Origin: Modestobacter sp. Leaf380
Lineage (GTDB): Bacteria; Actinomycetota; Actinomycetes; Mycobacteriales; Geodermatophilaceae
Assembly: GCF_001424485.1 (NCBI RefSeq)
Contig: NZ_LMQC01000024.1
Location: 1 to 64,000, forward strand
Reading direction: 5' to 3'
DNA: 64,000 nt
The translations under genes were made by a program, and so were the position numbers. The notes beneath the pieces were generated by a model, which saw only the letters and a list, made by a program, of their open reading frames with translations, ran no database searches and was not told the DNA's origin. Positions 56,255 through 64,000 of this stretch are shown piece after piece; position 1 is the first letter of the stretch; every line of letters begins with the position of its first letter.

Positions 56255-57783
56255 GGGTGGCCTCCAGCGGGTTCGGGGACGTCGGCGGTGCGCGAGGAGT
56301 CGTCGACGGTGCCGTCGGGCGTGGCGACGTCGGGGGACGGCGGTGCCAGCTGCGCGGGCAGCACCAGGGTGAAGGTGGCGCCGCGGCCGGGCACGCTGTC
56401 CAGCGCGACCCGGCCGCCGTGCGCGACGGCGATGGCGGTGACGATCGACAGCCCCAGCCCGGCACCGTCGGTGCGGCGCGCCCCGGCCTGGCCGCGGCTG
56501 AAGCGCTGGAAGACCCGTTCGCGGTCCTCCTCGGCGACGCCGGGGCCGGTGTCGGCGACCCAGATGCGCAGCTCGTCGCCGGTGAGCCGGCTGCCGATGC
56601 CGATCCGGTCGCCGGGCTCGGTGACGTGCACGGCGTTGTCGGCGAGCGCCACCACGGCCTGGGTGACGCGCTGGGGGTCCAGCAGCACGTCGGCGTCGGC
56701 GACGGTCTCCAGCACCCACTGCCGGTCACCGAGCTTGCGGACCTTGTCCACGACGTCCACGGTGAGGGCCCCCACGTCGACGGGCTGCGGGCGGACGAAG
56801 GCGGGCTGCTCGGCCCGGGCCAGCAGCAGCAGGTCGGACACGATCCGGTTCATCCGGTCCAGCTCGTCGTCGACGAGGGCCACGGTCTCCCGGACGTCGG
56901 CGGCGTCGGCGGGGTCGAGCACCTCGAGGTGGCCGCGGACGATGGTGATCGGGGTGCGCAGCTCGTGCCCGGCGTCGTCGAGGAACCGGCGCTGGGCGGC
57001 GACGCCGTTCTCGACCCGGTCGAGCATCGCGTTCACCGAGTGCGCGAGGTCGGCGAGCTCGTCGCCGGGGCCCTCGGGCACCTCGATGCGCCCGGACAGG
57101 TCGGTCTCGGTGATGCCCTGCGCGGTGGCGGCGACGTCCCGGACCGGGCGCAGGATGCGGCCGGCGACGACCCAGGCGCCGCCGGCGGCGGCCAGCGAGG
57201 TGAGCCCGCCGACGAGCAGCATCAGCTGGGCGGTCCGGTCGGCGGGCTGCCGTTCCTCGTCGGCGAAGAACGCGGCGACGACGACGCCGGTGCTCGGGTC
57301 GCCTGCCAGGCTGACCGGCACCGCGATGTAGAGCACCTCGCCGGCCCCGGAGGCGTAGCTGCCGGTGCGGGTCTCGGTGACCGACCCGACGAGCGCGGTG
57401 AACGCGGCGTCCTGGGACAGCAGCACGGGGGCCTCGATGCGGCTCTGGAAGCGGTAGCCGCCGTCGACGTAGCCGAGGAACTTCTCGTTGGGCCGGGCCT
57501 GGTTGTAGGTGAGGACGGCCTGCAGGACGTCGGCGACCGAGGCGAAGGGCTGCCCGGTGCTGGGGTCCAGGCCGTTGTCGACCAGCGCCCGGAACTCGGT
57601 GATCTCCGCGCGCAGCGAGGACGTCATCCGGTCGTCGGCCTCGCGGACCAGCAGCCGCCAGGTGAGCAGCGTGACCGTGGCCAGGGAGAGCAGGACCAGC
57701 AGGAGGACCCAGCCGATGATCCGGGTGCGGGCAGCACGGGGCACCCACCGTCGCCGGCCCCGGCTGCCGCGGTCAGTCCTCAC
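56251..57783 (-). CDS. Sensor histidine kinase, HAMP type
   Basis: A 510-residue two-helix membrane kinase. Helix 1 (about 23-43), an exported sensor region (50-180), helix 2 (about 186-207), HAMP (about 210-262), the phospho-His H273 in DDAGHELRTPITIV, and an ATPase domain with DNAVHVT, DTGPGV and GAGLGLSIV. GTG 57783 overlaps the stop of the acidic-protein gene. It pairs with the OmpR-type regulator downstream. Confidence 0.94.
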   Translation of the reverse strand: MRTDRGSRGRRRWVPRAARTRIIGWVLLLVLLSLATVTLLTWRLLVREADDRMTSSLRAEITEFRALVDNGLDPSTGQPFASVADVLQAVLTYNQARPNEKFLGYVDGGYRFQSRIEAPVLLSQDAAFTALVGSVTETRTGSYASGAGEVLYIAVPVSLAGDPSTGVVVAAFFADEERQPADRTAQLMLLVGGLTSLAAAGGAWVVAGRILRPVRDVAATAQGITETDLSGRIEVPEGPGDELADLAHSVNAMLDRVENGVAAQRRFLDDAGHELRTPITIVRGHLEVLDPADAADVRETVALVDDELDRMNRIVSDLLLLARAEQPAFVRPQPVDVGALTVDVVDKVRKLGDRQWVLETVADADVLLDPQRVTQAVVALADNAVHVTEPGDRIGIGSRLTGDELRIWVADTGPGVAEEDRERVFQRFSRGQAGARRTDGAGLGLSIVTAIAVAHGGRVALDSVPGRGATFTLVLPAQLAPPSPDVATPDGTVDDSSRTADVPEPAGGHP

Positions 57784-58099
57784 CGTCGTCGTCAACGTCG
57801 TCGGTGTCCGCATCGTCCCCGTCGTCGTCAGCGTCGTCGTCGTCCGCGTCGTCGTCCACCGGGGCCGGGGGGACGACGTCGGTCGGTGTGGCCGGGGTCT
57901 CCACCGGGGGCGGGGTGGTCGCCGGTGGGGCGGTGGTGGCCGGGGGCGTCGGGACGGCGGTCGGGGCCGGGACGCTGATCGGGGCGGGGTCGGGGCCCGG
58001 CTGGCCGGACGCGGGCCGCAGCGCCGTCCAGCCCAGGCCGACGACGGCCACGACCAGCAGCGCGGTGGCCAGCAGCCACAGGACCGAGCGGGTGCGCAC
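57773..58099 (-). CDS. Acidic exported protein upstream of the kinase
   Basis: A 108-residue protein with one hydrophobic helix (about 5-23), then a Pro/Thr/Ala spacer and a tail of Asp runs (DDDADDDDADDD onward). It is first in the operon, and its stop overlaps the kinase GTG. GTG 58099 is used; an ATG at 58159 would add 20 residues but lies inside the palindromic site. No family is known. Its tail could bind metal ions or the kinase sensor part. Confidence 0.62.
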   Translation of the reverse strand: MRTRSVLWLLATALLVVAVVGLGWTALRPASGQPGPDPAPISVPAPTAVPTPPATTAPPATTPPPVETPATPTDVVPPAPVDDDADDDDADDDGDDADTDDVDDDGED

Positions 58100-58142
58100 C
58101 AGGTGACCGTGACGCAGGCTGGTGACCTGCTGGTGAGAACCC

Positions 58143-58160
58143 GATGAGAGGACTCTCATG
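58143..58160. promoter_or_regulatory. GATGAG-N6-CTCATG palindrome between divergent genes
   Basis: GATGAG (58143-58148), AGGACT, CTCATG (58155-58160), differing from the other two copies in the last base. It stands between the two-component operon (minus) and the dienelactone hydrolase gene (plus) and overlaps the latter's ATG. Confidence 0.5.
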
Positions 58161-58895
58161 TCCGCTGCTCCCGAGGACGTCTCGGTCCCCCTGCCCGACG
58201 GTCGGACGATGCGCGCGGTGGTGCTGCGTCCCGACGGCGAGGTCCCCGAGGGTGGCTGGCCCGGCGTGCTGGTCGTGCACGAGGCGTTCGGCCTGACCCC
58301 GGAGATCACCGAGGTGGGGCGCACGTTCGCCGACCGCGGGTGGGTCGCCGTCGTCCCCGACGTGTTCAGCGCGGGGTCCAGGCTGGGCTGCCTGGTCCGC
58401 ACGGTGCGCGAGATGGCCGCCCGCCGGCCGGGGCCGGTCATCGACGACCTGGTCGCCGTGCAGCAGTGGCTCGGCGCCCGGGACGACGTGGCCGCCGACC
58501 GGACGACGGCGATCGGGTTCTGCATGGGCGGGGCGTTCGCGCTGCTGCTGGGCTCGATGGCCCCGGAGGGCCTGCGGGCGGTGAGCGCCAACTACGGCCA
58601 GCTCCCGCAGGACGACGTCGACCTGACCCGCTGCCCGCCGGTGATCGCCCAGTACGGCGAGCGGGACCGCACGCTGGCCGGCGCCGGTCCGGCGCTGGAG
58701 CGGCGGCTGGCCGCGGCCGGCGTGGAGCACGAGGTCACCACCCAGCCCGGCGCCGCGCACTCCTTCCTCACCGGGGACCACCGGCTCCTCGGCTTCGTGC
58801 CGCTGCCCGGGACCTCCTACGTGACCAGCGCCGCCGAGGACGCCTGGCCGCGCATCTTCGGGTTCCTGGAGGAGCACACCGCGGTCAGGCCCTGA
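58158..58895 (+). CDS. Dienelactone hydrolase family protein
   Basis: A 245-residue alpha/beta hydrolase. The nucleophile is C122 in IGFCMGGAF, as in true dienelactone hydrolase. An Asp/His pair is suggested by YGERDRTLAG and PGAAHSFLTG. HEAFGLTPEITEV (41-53) matches the family N-terminal loop. The role may lie in aromatic-compound breakdown or general ester hydrolysis; no partner genes are seen. Its 3' end overlaps the convergent methyltransferase gene by 11 bp. Confidence 0.89.
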   Translation: MSAAPEDVSVPLPDGRTMRAVVLRPDGEVPEGGWPGVLVVHEAFGLTPEITEVGRTFADRGWVAVVPDVFSAGSRLGCLVRTVREMAARRPGPVIDDLVAVQQWLGARDDVAADRTTAIGFCMGGAFALLLGSMAPEGLRAVSANYGQLPQDDVDLTRCPPVIAQYGERDRTLAGAGPALERRLAAAGVEHEVTTQPGAAHSFLTGDHRLLGFVPLPGTSYVTSAAEDAWPRIFGFLEEHTAVRP

Positions 58896-59508
58896 CCGCG
58901 GTCACCGCCCACAGCGGGTCGCCGCGGCCGGCCGGGGTGCGCAGCTGCACCTCGGGCTCGGTGAAGCCGCCGGCCCGGCGGACCAGCTCGGCGACCAGGG
59001 CGCCGTGCTGGGAGTCCGGCGTCCCGAGCCAGCCGTGCACGGCCTTGGTCGGGAAGCACCGGTTGGAGAAGGTCACCGCCAGGACGCCGCCGGGACGCAG
59101 CACGCGGGCGGCCTCGGCGAGCACCTCGATCGGCCGGGTCAGGTAGTCGATCGAGACGCAGCAGACGACGGCGTCCACGTCCGCGTCGGGCAGCGGGACG
59201 CGCGGGTCCACGTTGAGGTCGTGCACGACCCGCTGGGTGGCGGCCGGGTTGGCGTCCAGCTCGGCGGCGTTCATGCCCAGCACGACCAGCTCGGCCGGCG
59301 GGGTCTCGAAGTGCGAGACCCAGGAGCTCATCAGGTCCAGCGCCCGGCCGGTGATGCCCAGCTCGGTGTACAGCGCGCCGACCGCCGCGATCGCCCGGTC
59401 GTCGATGTGGGTGACCAAGCGCGGCGGGCCGTAGAAGACGTCGTCGGGAGTCGGGTCGTCGCGGTCGAAGAAGCCGGGCGGGAAGCCGTCGTACGGGTCA
59501 GCGGTCAC
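58885..59508 (-). CDS. SAM-dependent methyltransferase, class I
   Basis: A 207-residue protein with the Rossmann motif I in ITGRALDLMSSWVSH (the usual GxGxG is replaced by a Leu-Asp-Leu-Met-Ser variant), LNVDPRVPLPDADVDAVVCCVSIDYL (motif IV) and VLRPGGVLAVTFSNRCFPTKAVHGWL. Similar actinobacterial proteins are annotated as methyltransferase type 11. Substrate unknown. It is the last chromosomal-type gene before the tRNA. Confidence 0.84.
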   Translation of the reverse strand: MTADPYDGFPPGFFDRDDPTPDDVFYGPPRLVTHIDDRAIAAVGALYTELGITGRALDLMSSWVSHFETPPAELVVLGMNAAELDANPAATQRVVHDLNVDPRVPLPDADVDAVVCCVSIDYLTRPIEVLAEAARVLRPGGVLAVTFSNRCFPTKAVHGWLGTPDSQHGALVAELVRRAGGFTEPEVQLRTPAGRGDPLWAVTAVRA

Positions 59509-59581
59509 CGTCCGAGTGTGCCCACGGTGCGGGGGCTCTGCCGGGGCTCGCGGGCCCTGCGGTAGTGTCTGGGAGCGCTCC

Positions 59582-59655
59582 GCGGGTGTAGTTCAATGGT
59601 AGAACATCAGCTTCCCAAGCTGACAGTGCGAGTTCGATTCTCGTCACCCGCTCCA
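59582..59655 (+). tRNA. tRNA-Gly (CCC)
   Basis: A full cloverleaf of 74 nt. The acceptor GCGGGTG pairs with CACCCGC, the anticodon loop is TTCCCAA (anticodon CCC), the T arm contains GTTCGATTC and CCA is encoded at 59653-59655. tRNA-Gly genes are common integration sites, and the DNA that follows changes character. Confidence 0.95.
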
Positions 59656-60303
59656 CCTGAAGCCCCAGGTCAGAAGGCTATTGGCCCCGTCTGGCGAGCC
59701 GGTCGATCATGGTCCTTTTTGACCTTAGAACCCCCTCTGTGACCTAACTTCGCCCCCACCTAGGTCATGACTAGGTCACGCCGACCCCTGTCCGCAGCGC
59801 GGGGATCGCACCGCCAACGTCACCCCGACGCGGGTGACAGCGACACAGGATCCGTGTTCGCCCACTAAGACGGGACCCGTTCACGGACCGGCCCGCTCGT
59901 CGTGTCTGCAAACGGGTGACGGTCCGGCGAGCAAGATGTTCGCCGTGACCGAGACCGCCCACGAGCGGACGCGCTGGTGCCAGACGGCGGTCGCTCAGTC
60001 CTGGTCTTGCTCGACGACCGGGCGGGCTTCGTCGGACGAGCTTCGTCCGGTGGGGCAGCGACGGGAACGTCGATCGTGACTGTCGAAGGCCAGGTGCTGA
60101 CCTGGCCGACCGCCGACGCCATGCCCGTCGTTTGCAGTTCGCATGTCCACAAATCCGCTGGCGGCCTGTATGGCGAGGACGATGAGATAGTTGCGCGTGC
60201 ACCAACCGCGACCCCGCCCGGCCCCGACGCCAAGGCTGGAGCGCTGCCGAGGGCGCCAGCGGCTGCCGTGGCCGAGCAAGCCGTTTTCGCGAGGGGTCGG
60301 GCG
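59656..60303. other. Gene-poor stretch after the tRNA
   Basis: About 650 bp without a recognisable gene. An 8-bp inverted repeat GTGACCTA/TAGGTCAC (59739-59746 with 59772-59779) with a further TAGGTCA is visible, as are several short frames with no domain. The frame of the large gene that follows is open back to 59920 (stop at 59917), with possible starts at GTG 59977 and ATG 60121. No integrase is seen. Confidence 0.6.
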
Positions 60304-63300
60304 GTGACGGATCTAACCGCCGCGCACCGCGGCTATGAGTACCAGGACCTGCTGACGGCGTGCCGCCTCGTCGACGTCGTGCTGGGGACGGTCGCCGATG
60401 TCCTTGTAGACGAAAAGCTTTTCACCGGCGACCGGTTCGACGACCCCACGGCGAACGACCCGAACGCCGGGCGCGAGCGGACGCAGTTCAAGCACACGGA
60501 CAGCGATTACAAGCCGCTGACACTCGCTTCCTTCACAGGAGACAAGCGGGACCTGCGGCTCGATCTGCTTGTCGCGGCGGCGGCATCCGACAACGCCGGG
60601 CCTGGCGCGGGCGCCGCGTCGGCGGCCTATCGGATCGTCCTTCGCGACGCCCGACCTGTGGACGAAAAGCTCCTCGCGGTTCTTCGCCCTGCGGCTCCCG
60701 ACCCTGGCCCATACCAGCCCGGTATGGAGACGATCCGGCTGCGGTTCGATGCCGACGCGCTCTGGGGCTCGGCGGACAGCGGCAACGGCATCAAGGCCCC
60801 GTTTGCTTTCCTGCGAGAGGGCGACAGGCGTGTGCCGCGGGAGGACCTCGACTGGTTCTGCGACAGGGCCGTCATTGAAGTCGAGGCGCCGAGGGCAAGC
60901 TGGGACCTCACGGCGCCGGGCCCCGCCGAGGCGCTTCTGCTCGAACGGCTGCGAGCCGAGATCGGCGCCGGGGCCTACCCGAACCGCGACCGGTCCGCGG
61001 TCGACGTCGCCGAAGCATTCATCCGCCTGGCCCGCACGGCCCGACAAGGCACGGTGAACGTCTCCCGCGAGGACATCCTCCGTCGGTCGCAGCTGCGGCA
61101 AGACTACGGAGCGGTCGCCCGGACACGTCCTTCTGACCCGTCCGTCGCGATTGGCCGCGACACGGCGGTCGGCAAGGTCGCCGACGCCGCAGCGGCGGCC
61201 GCCCGCGGCGGCGGCTGCGTGGTCGTTACCGCACCGCCCGGGCACGGCAAGTCCTGGTTGTGCGACCAGCTCGTCTTCGGCCTCGCGAATGCCGGATGGC
61301 TCGTCGCGGAGCACTTCTGCTACCTGGGAGACGCAGACGACGATCGCGTCGCCCGGGTCGTCGCGGAGTCACTGTTCGGCAGCCTGCTCGCGCGGGTGGC
61401 CGACGCGGACCCCGCAGCGGTCGAGCAGCAGCGCCCGTTGCTCGCAGCAAACGAGGATGCCCTCGTCGGCGCGATCGCTTCAGCCGTCGCCAGAGACCCC
61501 GGAAGACGGGTCGCGCTCGTCGTCGACGGGCTCGACCACGTCACTCGCGTCAGGAACGACAGCATCGGCTTCGACGCCTCCCGCGCCATCGCCGAGGCGC
61601 TGGCCGCGCTCAAGCTGCCGCCAGGCAGCGCGCTGATCGTCCTAAGCCAGCCCGGCGGCCACCTCCAGCCCCTTCTCGACGGCACCCCGGCGACCGTCGA
61701 GGTTCCCGGCCTGACGCGGCCCGAGCTTGCGAAGCTGGCCGCGGCACTCGGCATGCCCGCCAGCCCGGACACCGGCGACACGGACGCGATCCTCGACGCG
61801 CTGGTAGAGCGGGCCGGCGGGAACGCCCTGTACGCCACCTACCTCTGCCGGGAGGTCCTCCGGGACCCCGCCCGGGCGGAGAACGCAGCCGCCGCAGTAC
61901 TCAGGCTGCCGCCGTTCGACGGGACCCTCGCGAACTATTACCAACACCTGTGGTCATCCCTGGAGCAGCAGGCTTGGTGGATCGCAGAGGTAATCGGCGT
62001 CATTGACTTCGCCGTCACCCGCGACGAGCTCCGCGGGATCAACCCCGGCTTGGGGCACCGGGTCGACGGGGCGCTGGACGCGCTCGCGCCGGTCTTGGTC
62101 GAACGCCCGGGCCACGGGGCAGTCCGCATCTACCACGAGTCGTTCGGCCGGTTCCTGCGCCAGCGACTGCAACGAGACTCCGCCGCGCTTGCCGCCGTGC
62201 TCGGGTCAATCGCCGACTGGCTCCGGGCCCGCGGCATCTTCGAGGACAGCCGCGCGTTCCGGTCGCTTATCCCCGTGCTGGCCAAGGCTGGCCGTCATCG
62301 GGAGGCTGCCGAGCTGGTCGACCACGACTTCGTTGTCAACGCCGTAGCGGCTGCGTTCCCGATGTCGGCGATCCGTGCGTGCCTGGCGACGGCCGCGAGC
62401 AGCGCCGCCCAGGCCGGCGACTGGGCCGCGGCCGTCCGATGCGTCGAGCTCAGCCGGGCGGCCGCGACGCTGCAGGACGAACGATTCGAGTCGACCGTCG
62501 TGGCGTTCGCGGACGTGGCCACGTCCCTGGTCGGTGCTGACGCCGTTTCGGACCGCCTGCTGCACGAGGGCCGGCCCGTCATGGCCGGGCGGGCCGGCCT
62601 GCAGATGTGCGCGGCGGTGGACCGGCTCGGCGGAGTGCCGCCCTGGCATGAGTACATGGCCGCATACAGCGCCGAGGCCGACGACGACAGGACCAGCTAC
62701 GGCGAGGAGTCCAACAGGGCGGTCGGGCTCGCGTGGCTTCGGGGCCGGCTCCGGCTGTCGGCGGCGTCGAGTGGCCCACCGCCCGCCACCGGGACCGGGA
62801 CCGGGACCGGGACCGGGACCGGGACCGGGGACTCTCCGAGCCCGTCCTCGCCCGACAACGACTTCGGCGCGCCGATGAGGTGGGAGGAATTGGCGGACCA
62901 CTACGACGAGGGGCGGCTGTCGGCCGCCGACCTCATCCGCCTCCTCGCCGACACCTACGGTGACGCAGCGGCCGACGCGTTCGCGCACCTGCCAGAGCGT
63001 GCCGGGCCGTACTGCCTGGCCATGGCCGAGGCAATCGCCGCGGATCGCGTGACCGGATCGTCTTGCACCGCCGTGGACTGGGCGTGGGCAGCAGTCGCGC
63101 ATCGCCTGCCGAACGGCTCGCTCCCACGGCTCTTCGCCGCCGGGCTGAACCTGGACGACGTCGCCGCCGTGTCGCCGTACGACCGGGGCGCGCTGCTGCA
63201 GTTGACCCGCGATGTCCAGCAGTCCTCCGTTCGGTGGGAGCGCTCTGTCCTGCCGAAGTGGCTAGACAAGATTGCGTCGGCGGCCCGCGCAGACCCGGTT

Positions 63301-64000
63301 GGTTTGGACGCCGCCGAGGCGCTCGTTGACGGCCCCGGCTGGTACCGGTGCTGGCTGCGCTTTTGCATCGCCCTGGCCCGCAGTGAGACCGTCTCCGCTG
63401 CTGACCGGGACGCCGCGGTGGAGGCCGCGCTTGAGCTGCTCACGGCTGACCTGCGCCCGTTCGTCGGGGCCCCGCGGGCGTGCGACCTGAACCCAATTCA
63501 TGGGACCCTGCAGGCCACCGTCCGCCGGGCCGTGTCGGCGATCGCCGACGACGACGCGTGGGAGCGGGCCGTTGGCGTTGTTCGGCGGGTCGGCGACGCC
63601 CTCGCCACGACGTTGTACGGCGAGGTCGGCGGGCCGCTGCCGTCCGACTGGCTGATGCTCCTCACGATCGAGACGGCGCCCGCGTCGAAGCTAACGGCGG
63701 TCCGCGCACTGGCCCGCGCCCAGATGGAGGAGTCCGGTGCGCGCTTCTACAGCGATATCGCTGAGACGCGGCTGTTCTCCGCACGGATCGAGCTCGCGGC
63801 CGGCGCGCGCGGAGAGGCAATCGCCCTGTGGACGCAGGCGTGCCAGCTGCTGGTCGCGTACGGGTGGCGCAAGGACAGGACGGTCTACGAGCTGCTAAAC
63901 CCGTTCGCGGCGCTCATCGACGCGGACCCCCGGCGCGCGCGGCAGAGGCTCCCGGCGGTGCAGGGAATCTGCGAGCGGGTCTGGCTGCATACCGACGGGA
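60304..64000 (+). CDS. Large nuclease-STAND NTPase protein, Avs-like (partial, runs off the window)
   Basis: The frame is open from GTG 60304 to the window end: at least 1232 codons. The N-terminus (1-240) resembles Cap4/DUF4297 PD-(D/E)xK nucleases, with AHRGYEYQDLL (7-17), acidic E37 and D46/D47, and QFKH with Q61xK63. The middle (300-620) is a STAND NTPase with Walker A APPGHGKS (310-317), Walker B VALVVDGLDH (403-412) and RIYHESFGRFL (608-618). The rest looks helical and repeat-like, with a (TG)6-7 linker near 829-842. GAGGGG stands 7 nt before the GTG. Codons such as CTA, TTG and ATT are commoner than in neighbours. The layout is that of Avs-type anti-phage proteins. Confidence 0.75.
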   Translation, partial: MTDLTAAHRGYEYQDLLTACRLVDVVLGTVADVLVDEKLFTGDRFDDPTANDPNAGRERTQFKHTDSDYKPLTLASFTGDKRDLRLDLLVAAAASDNAGPGAGAASAAYRIVLRDARPVDEKLLAVLRPAAPDPGPYQPGMETIRLRFDADALWGSADSGNGIKAPFAFLREGDRRVPREDLDWFCDRAVIEVEAPRASWDLTAPGPAEALLLERLRAEIGAGAYPNRDRSAVDVAEAFIRLARTARQGTVNVSREDILRRSQLRQDYGAVARTRPSDPSVAIGRDTAVGKVADAAAAAARGGGCVVVTAPPGHGKSWLCDQLVFGLANAGWLVAEHFCYLGDADDDRVARVVAESLFGSLLARVADADPAAVEQQRPLLAANEDALVGAIASAVARDPGRRVALVVDGLDHVTRVRNDSIGFDASRAIAEALAALKLPPGSALIVLSQPGGHLQPLLDGTPATVEVPGLTRPELAKLAAALGMPASPDTGDTDAILDALVERAGGNALYATYLCREVLRDPARAENAAAAVLRLPPFDGTLANYYQHLWSSLEQQAWWIAEVIGVIDFAVTRDELRGINPGLGHRVDGALDALAPVLVERPGHGAVRIYHESFGRFLRQRLQRDSAALAAVLGSIADWLRARGIFEDSRAFRSLIPVLAKAGRHREAAELVDHDFVVNAVAAAFPMSAIRACLATAASSAAQAGDWAAAVRCVELSRAAATLQDERFESTVVAFADVATSLVGADAVSDRLLHEGRPVMAGRAGLQMCAAVDRLGGVPPWHEYMAAYSAEADDDRTSYGEESNRAVGLAWLRGRLRLSAASSGPPPATGTGTGTGTGTGTGDSPSPSSPDNDFGAPMRWEELADHYDEGRLSAADLIRLLADTYGDAAADAFAHLPERAGPYCLAMAEAIAADRVTGSSCTAVDWAWAAVAHRLPNGSLPRLFAAGLNLDDVAAVSPYDRGALLQLTRDVQQSSVRWERSVLPKWLDKIASAARADPVGLDAAEALVDGPGWYRCWLRFCIALARSETVSAADRDAAVEAALELLTADLRPFVGAPRACDLNPIHGTLQATVRRAVSAIADDDAWERAVGVVRRVGDALATTLYGEVGGPLPSDWLMLLTIETAPASKLTAVRALARAQMEESGARFYSDIAETRLFSARIELAAGARGEAIALWTQACQLLVAYGWRKDRTVYELLNPFAALIDADPRRARQRLPAVQGICERVWLHTDG
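62791..62826 (+). repeat. Six GGGACC hexanucleotide repeats in the NTPase gene
   Basis: Six perfect GGGACC units (preceded by ACC) encode Gly-Thr repeats in a linker between helical regions. The 6-bp unit keeps the frame, so copy changes would only alter linker length. Confidence 0.92.

Noticed and set aside
59771-60205. Minus-strand 144-residue frame after the tRNA as a possible integrase
   Set aside because: It is Arg-rich and has none of the R-HxxR-Y residues of tyrosine recombinases nor serine-recombinase motifs.
62733-62963. Asp-Arg repeat protein in another frame at the hexanucleotide repeats
   Set aside because: It is the GGGACC repeat read in a shifted frame inside the large NTPase gene.

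Overview
This window is high-GC (about 72-75%) double-stranded DNA with the gene style of a GC-rich actinobacterium: many GTG starts, ATGA or GTGA overlaps between operon genes, and strong GC hairpins between genes. The order of core genes fits an actinobacterial chromosome. purA, a small gene beside it, a DUF3151 gene next to fba, pyrE, clpB, dnaK-grpE-dnaJ-hspR, an EtfD-like Fe-S reductase and dcd all have counterparts in the Rv0321-Rv0384c stretch of Mycobacterium tuberculosis. The gene content would suit Geodermatophilaceae (Blastococcus, Modestobacter, Geodermatophilus), but that is a guess from style and not a proof.

Layout. 1-110: the 5' end of a probable IS481-type transposase with a hairpin over its ribosome site. 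164-5728: purD, rsgA, a glycerophosphodiester phosphodiesterase, purA and its conserved neighbour. 5736-9070: an MFS exporter and a two-gene sugar-type ABC transporter without a binding protein. 9186-14677: DUF3151, fba, a CoA-disulfide-reductase-like flavoprotein, a glycolate/lactate-type FAD oxidase, pyrE and TspO. 14747-17843: a fasciclin lipoprotein and a membrane-anchored molybdenum oxidoreductase. 17907-22577: a Gly/Gln-rich membrane protein, clpB and an OhrR/OsmC pair. 22645-28898: a citrate-type two-component system, an orphan TctC binding protein, glycerate kinase and an anion transporter, read together as a carboxylate-uptake unit. 29440-31834: a MarR-controlled drug exporter. 31991-37081: the dnaK-grpE-dnaJ-hspR operon with an extra MarR gene at its end. 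37291-43871: a diguanylate cyclase, the EtfD-like reductase, a DUF389 protein and a ROK regulator. 44029-50155: a ribose/inositol-type ABC transporter with an oxidoreductase and a sugar isomerase, probably under the ROK regulator. 50190-59508: a CynX-type MFS protein, dcd, a split PAS plus soluble chemoreceptor pair, a phosphotransferase, a TPD-repeat secreted protein, an OmpR-type two-component system with an acidic partner, a dienelactone hydrolase and a methyltransferase.

The last 4.4 kb differ. A tRNA-Gly(CCC) gene at 59582-59655 is followed by a gene-poor stretch and then by one very large gene that runs off the end of the window (60304 to beyond 64000, at least 1232 codons). Its N-terminus looks like a Cap4/DUF4297-type PD-(D/E)xK nuclease, its middle is a STAND-type NTPase and its C-terminus looks alpha-helical and repeat-like. 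This nuclease-NTPase-sensor design is that of anti-phage Avs-like proteins, and it lies just after a classic integration site. It is the best candidate here for a little-described system.

Two regulatory circuits can be read from sequence. HspR-type HAIR sites lie in front of both clpB and dnaK, with hspR encoded in the dnaK operon. A GATGAG-N6-CTCATC palindrome occurs three times within 4.4 kb around the OmpR-type two-component system.
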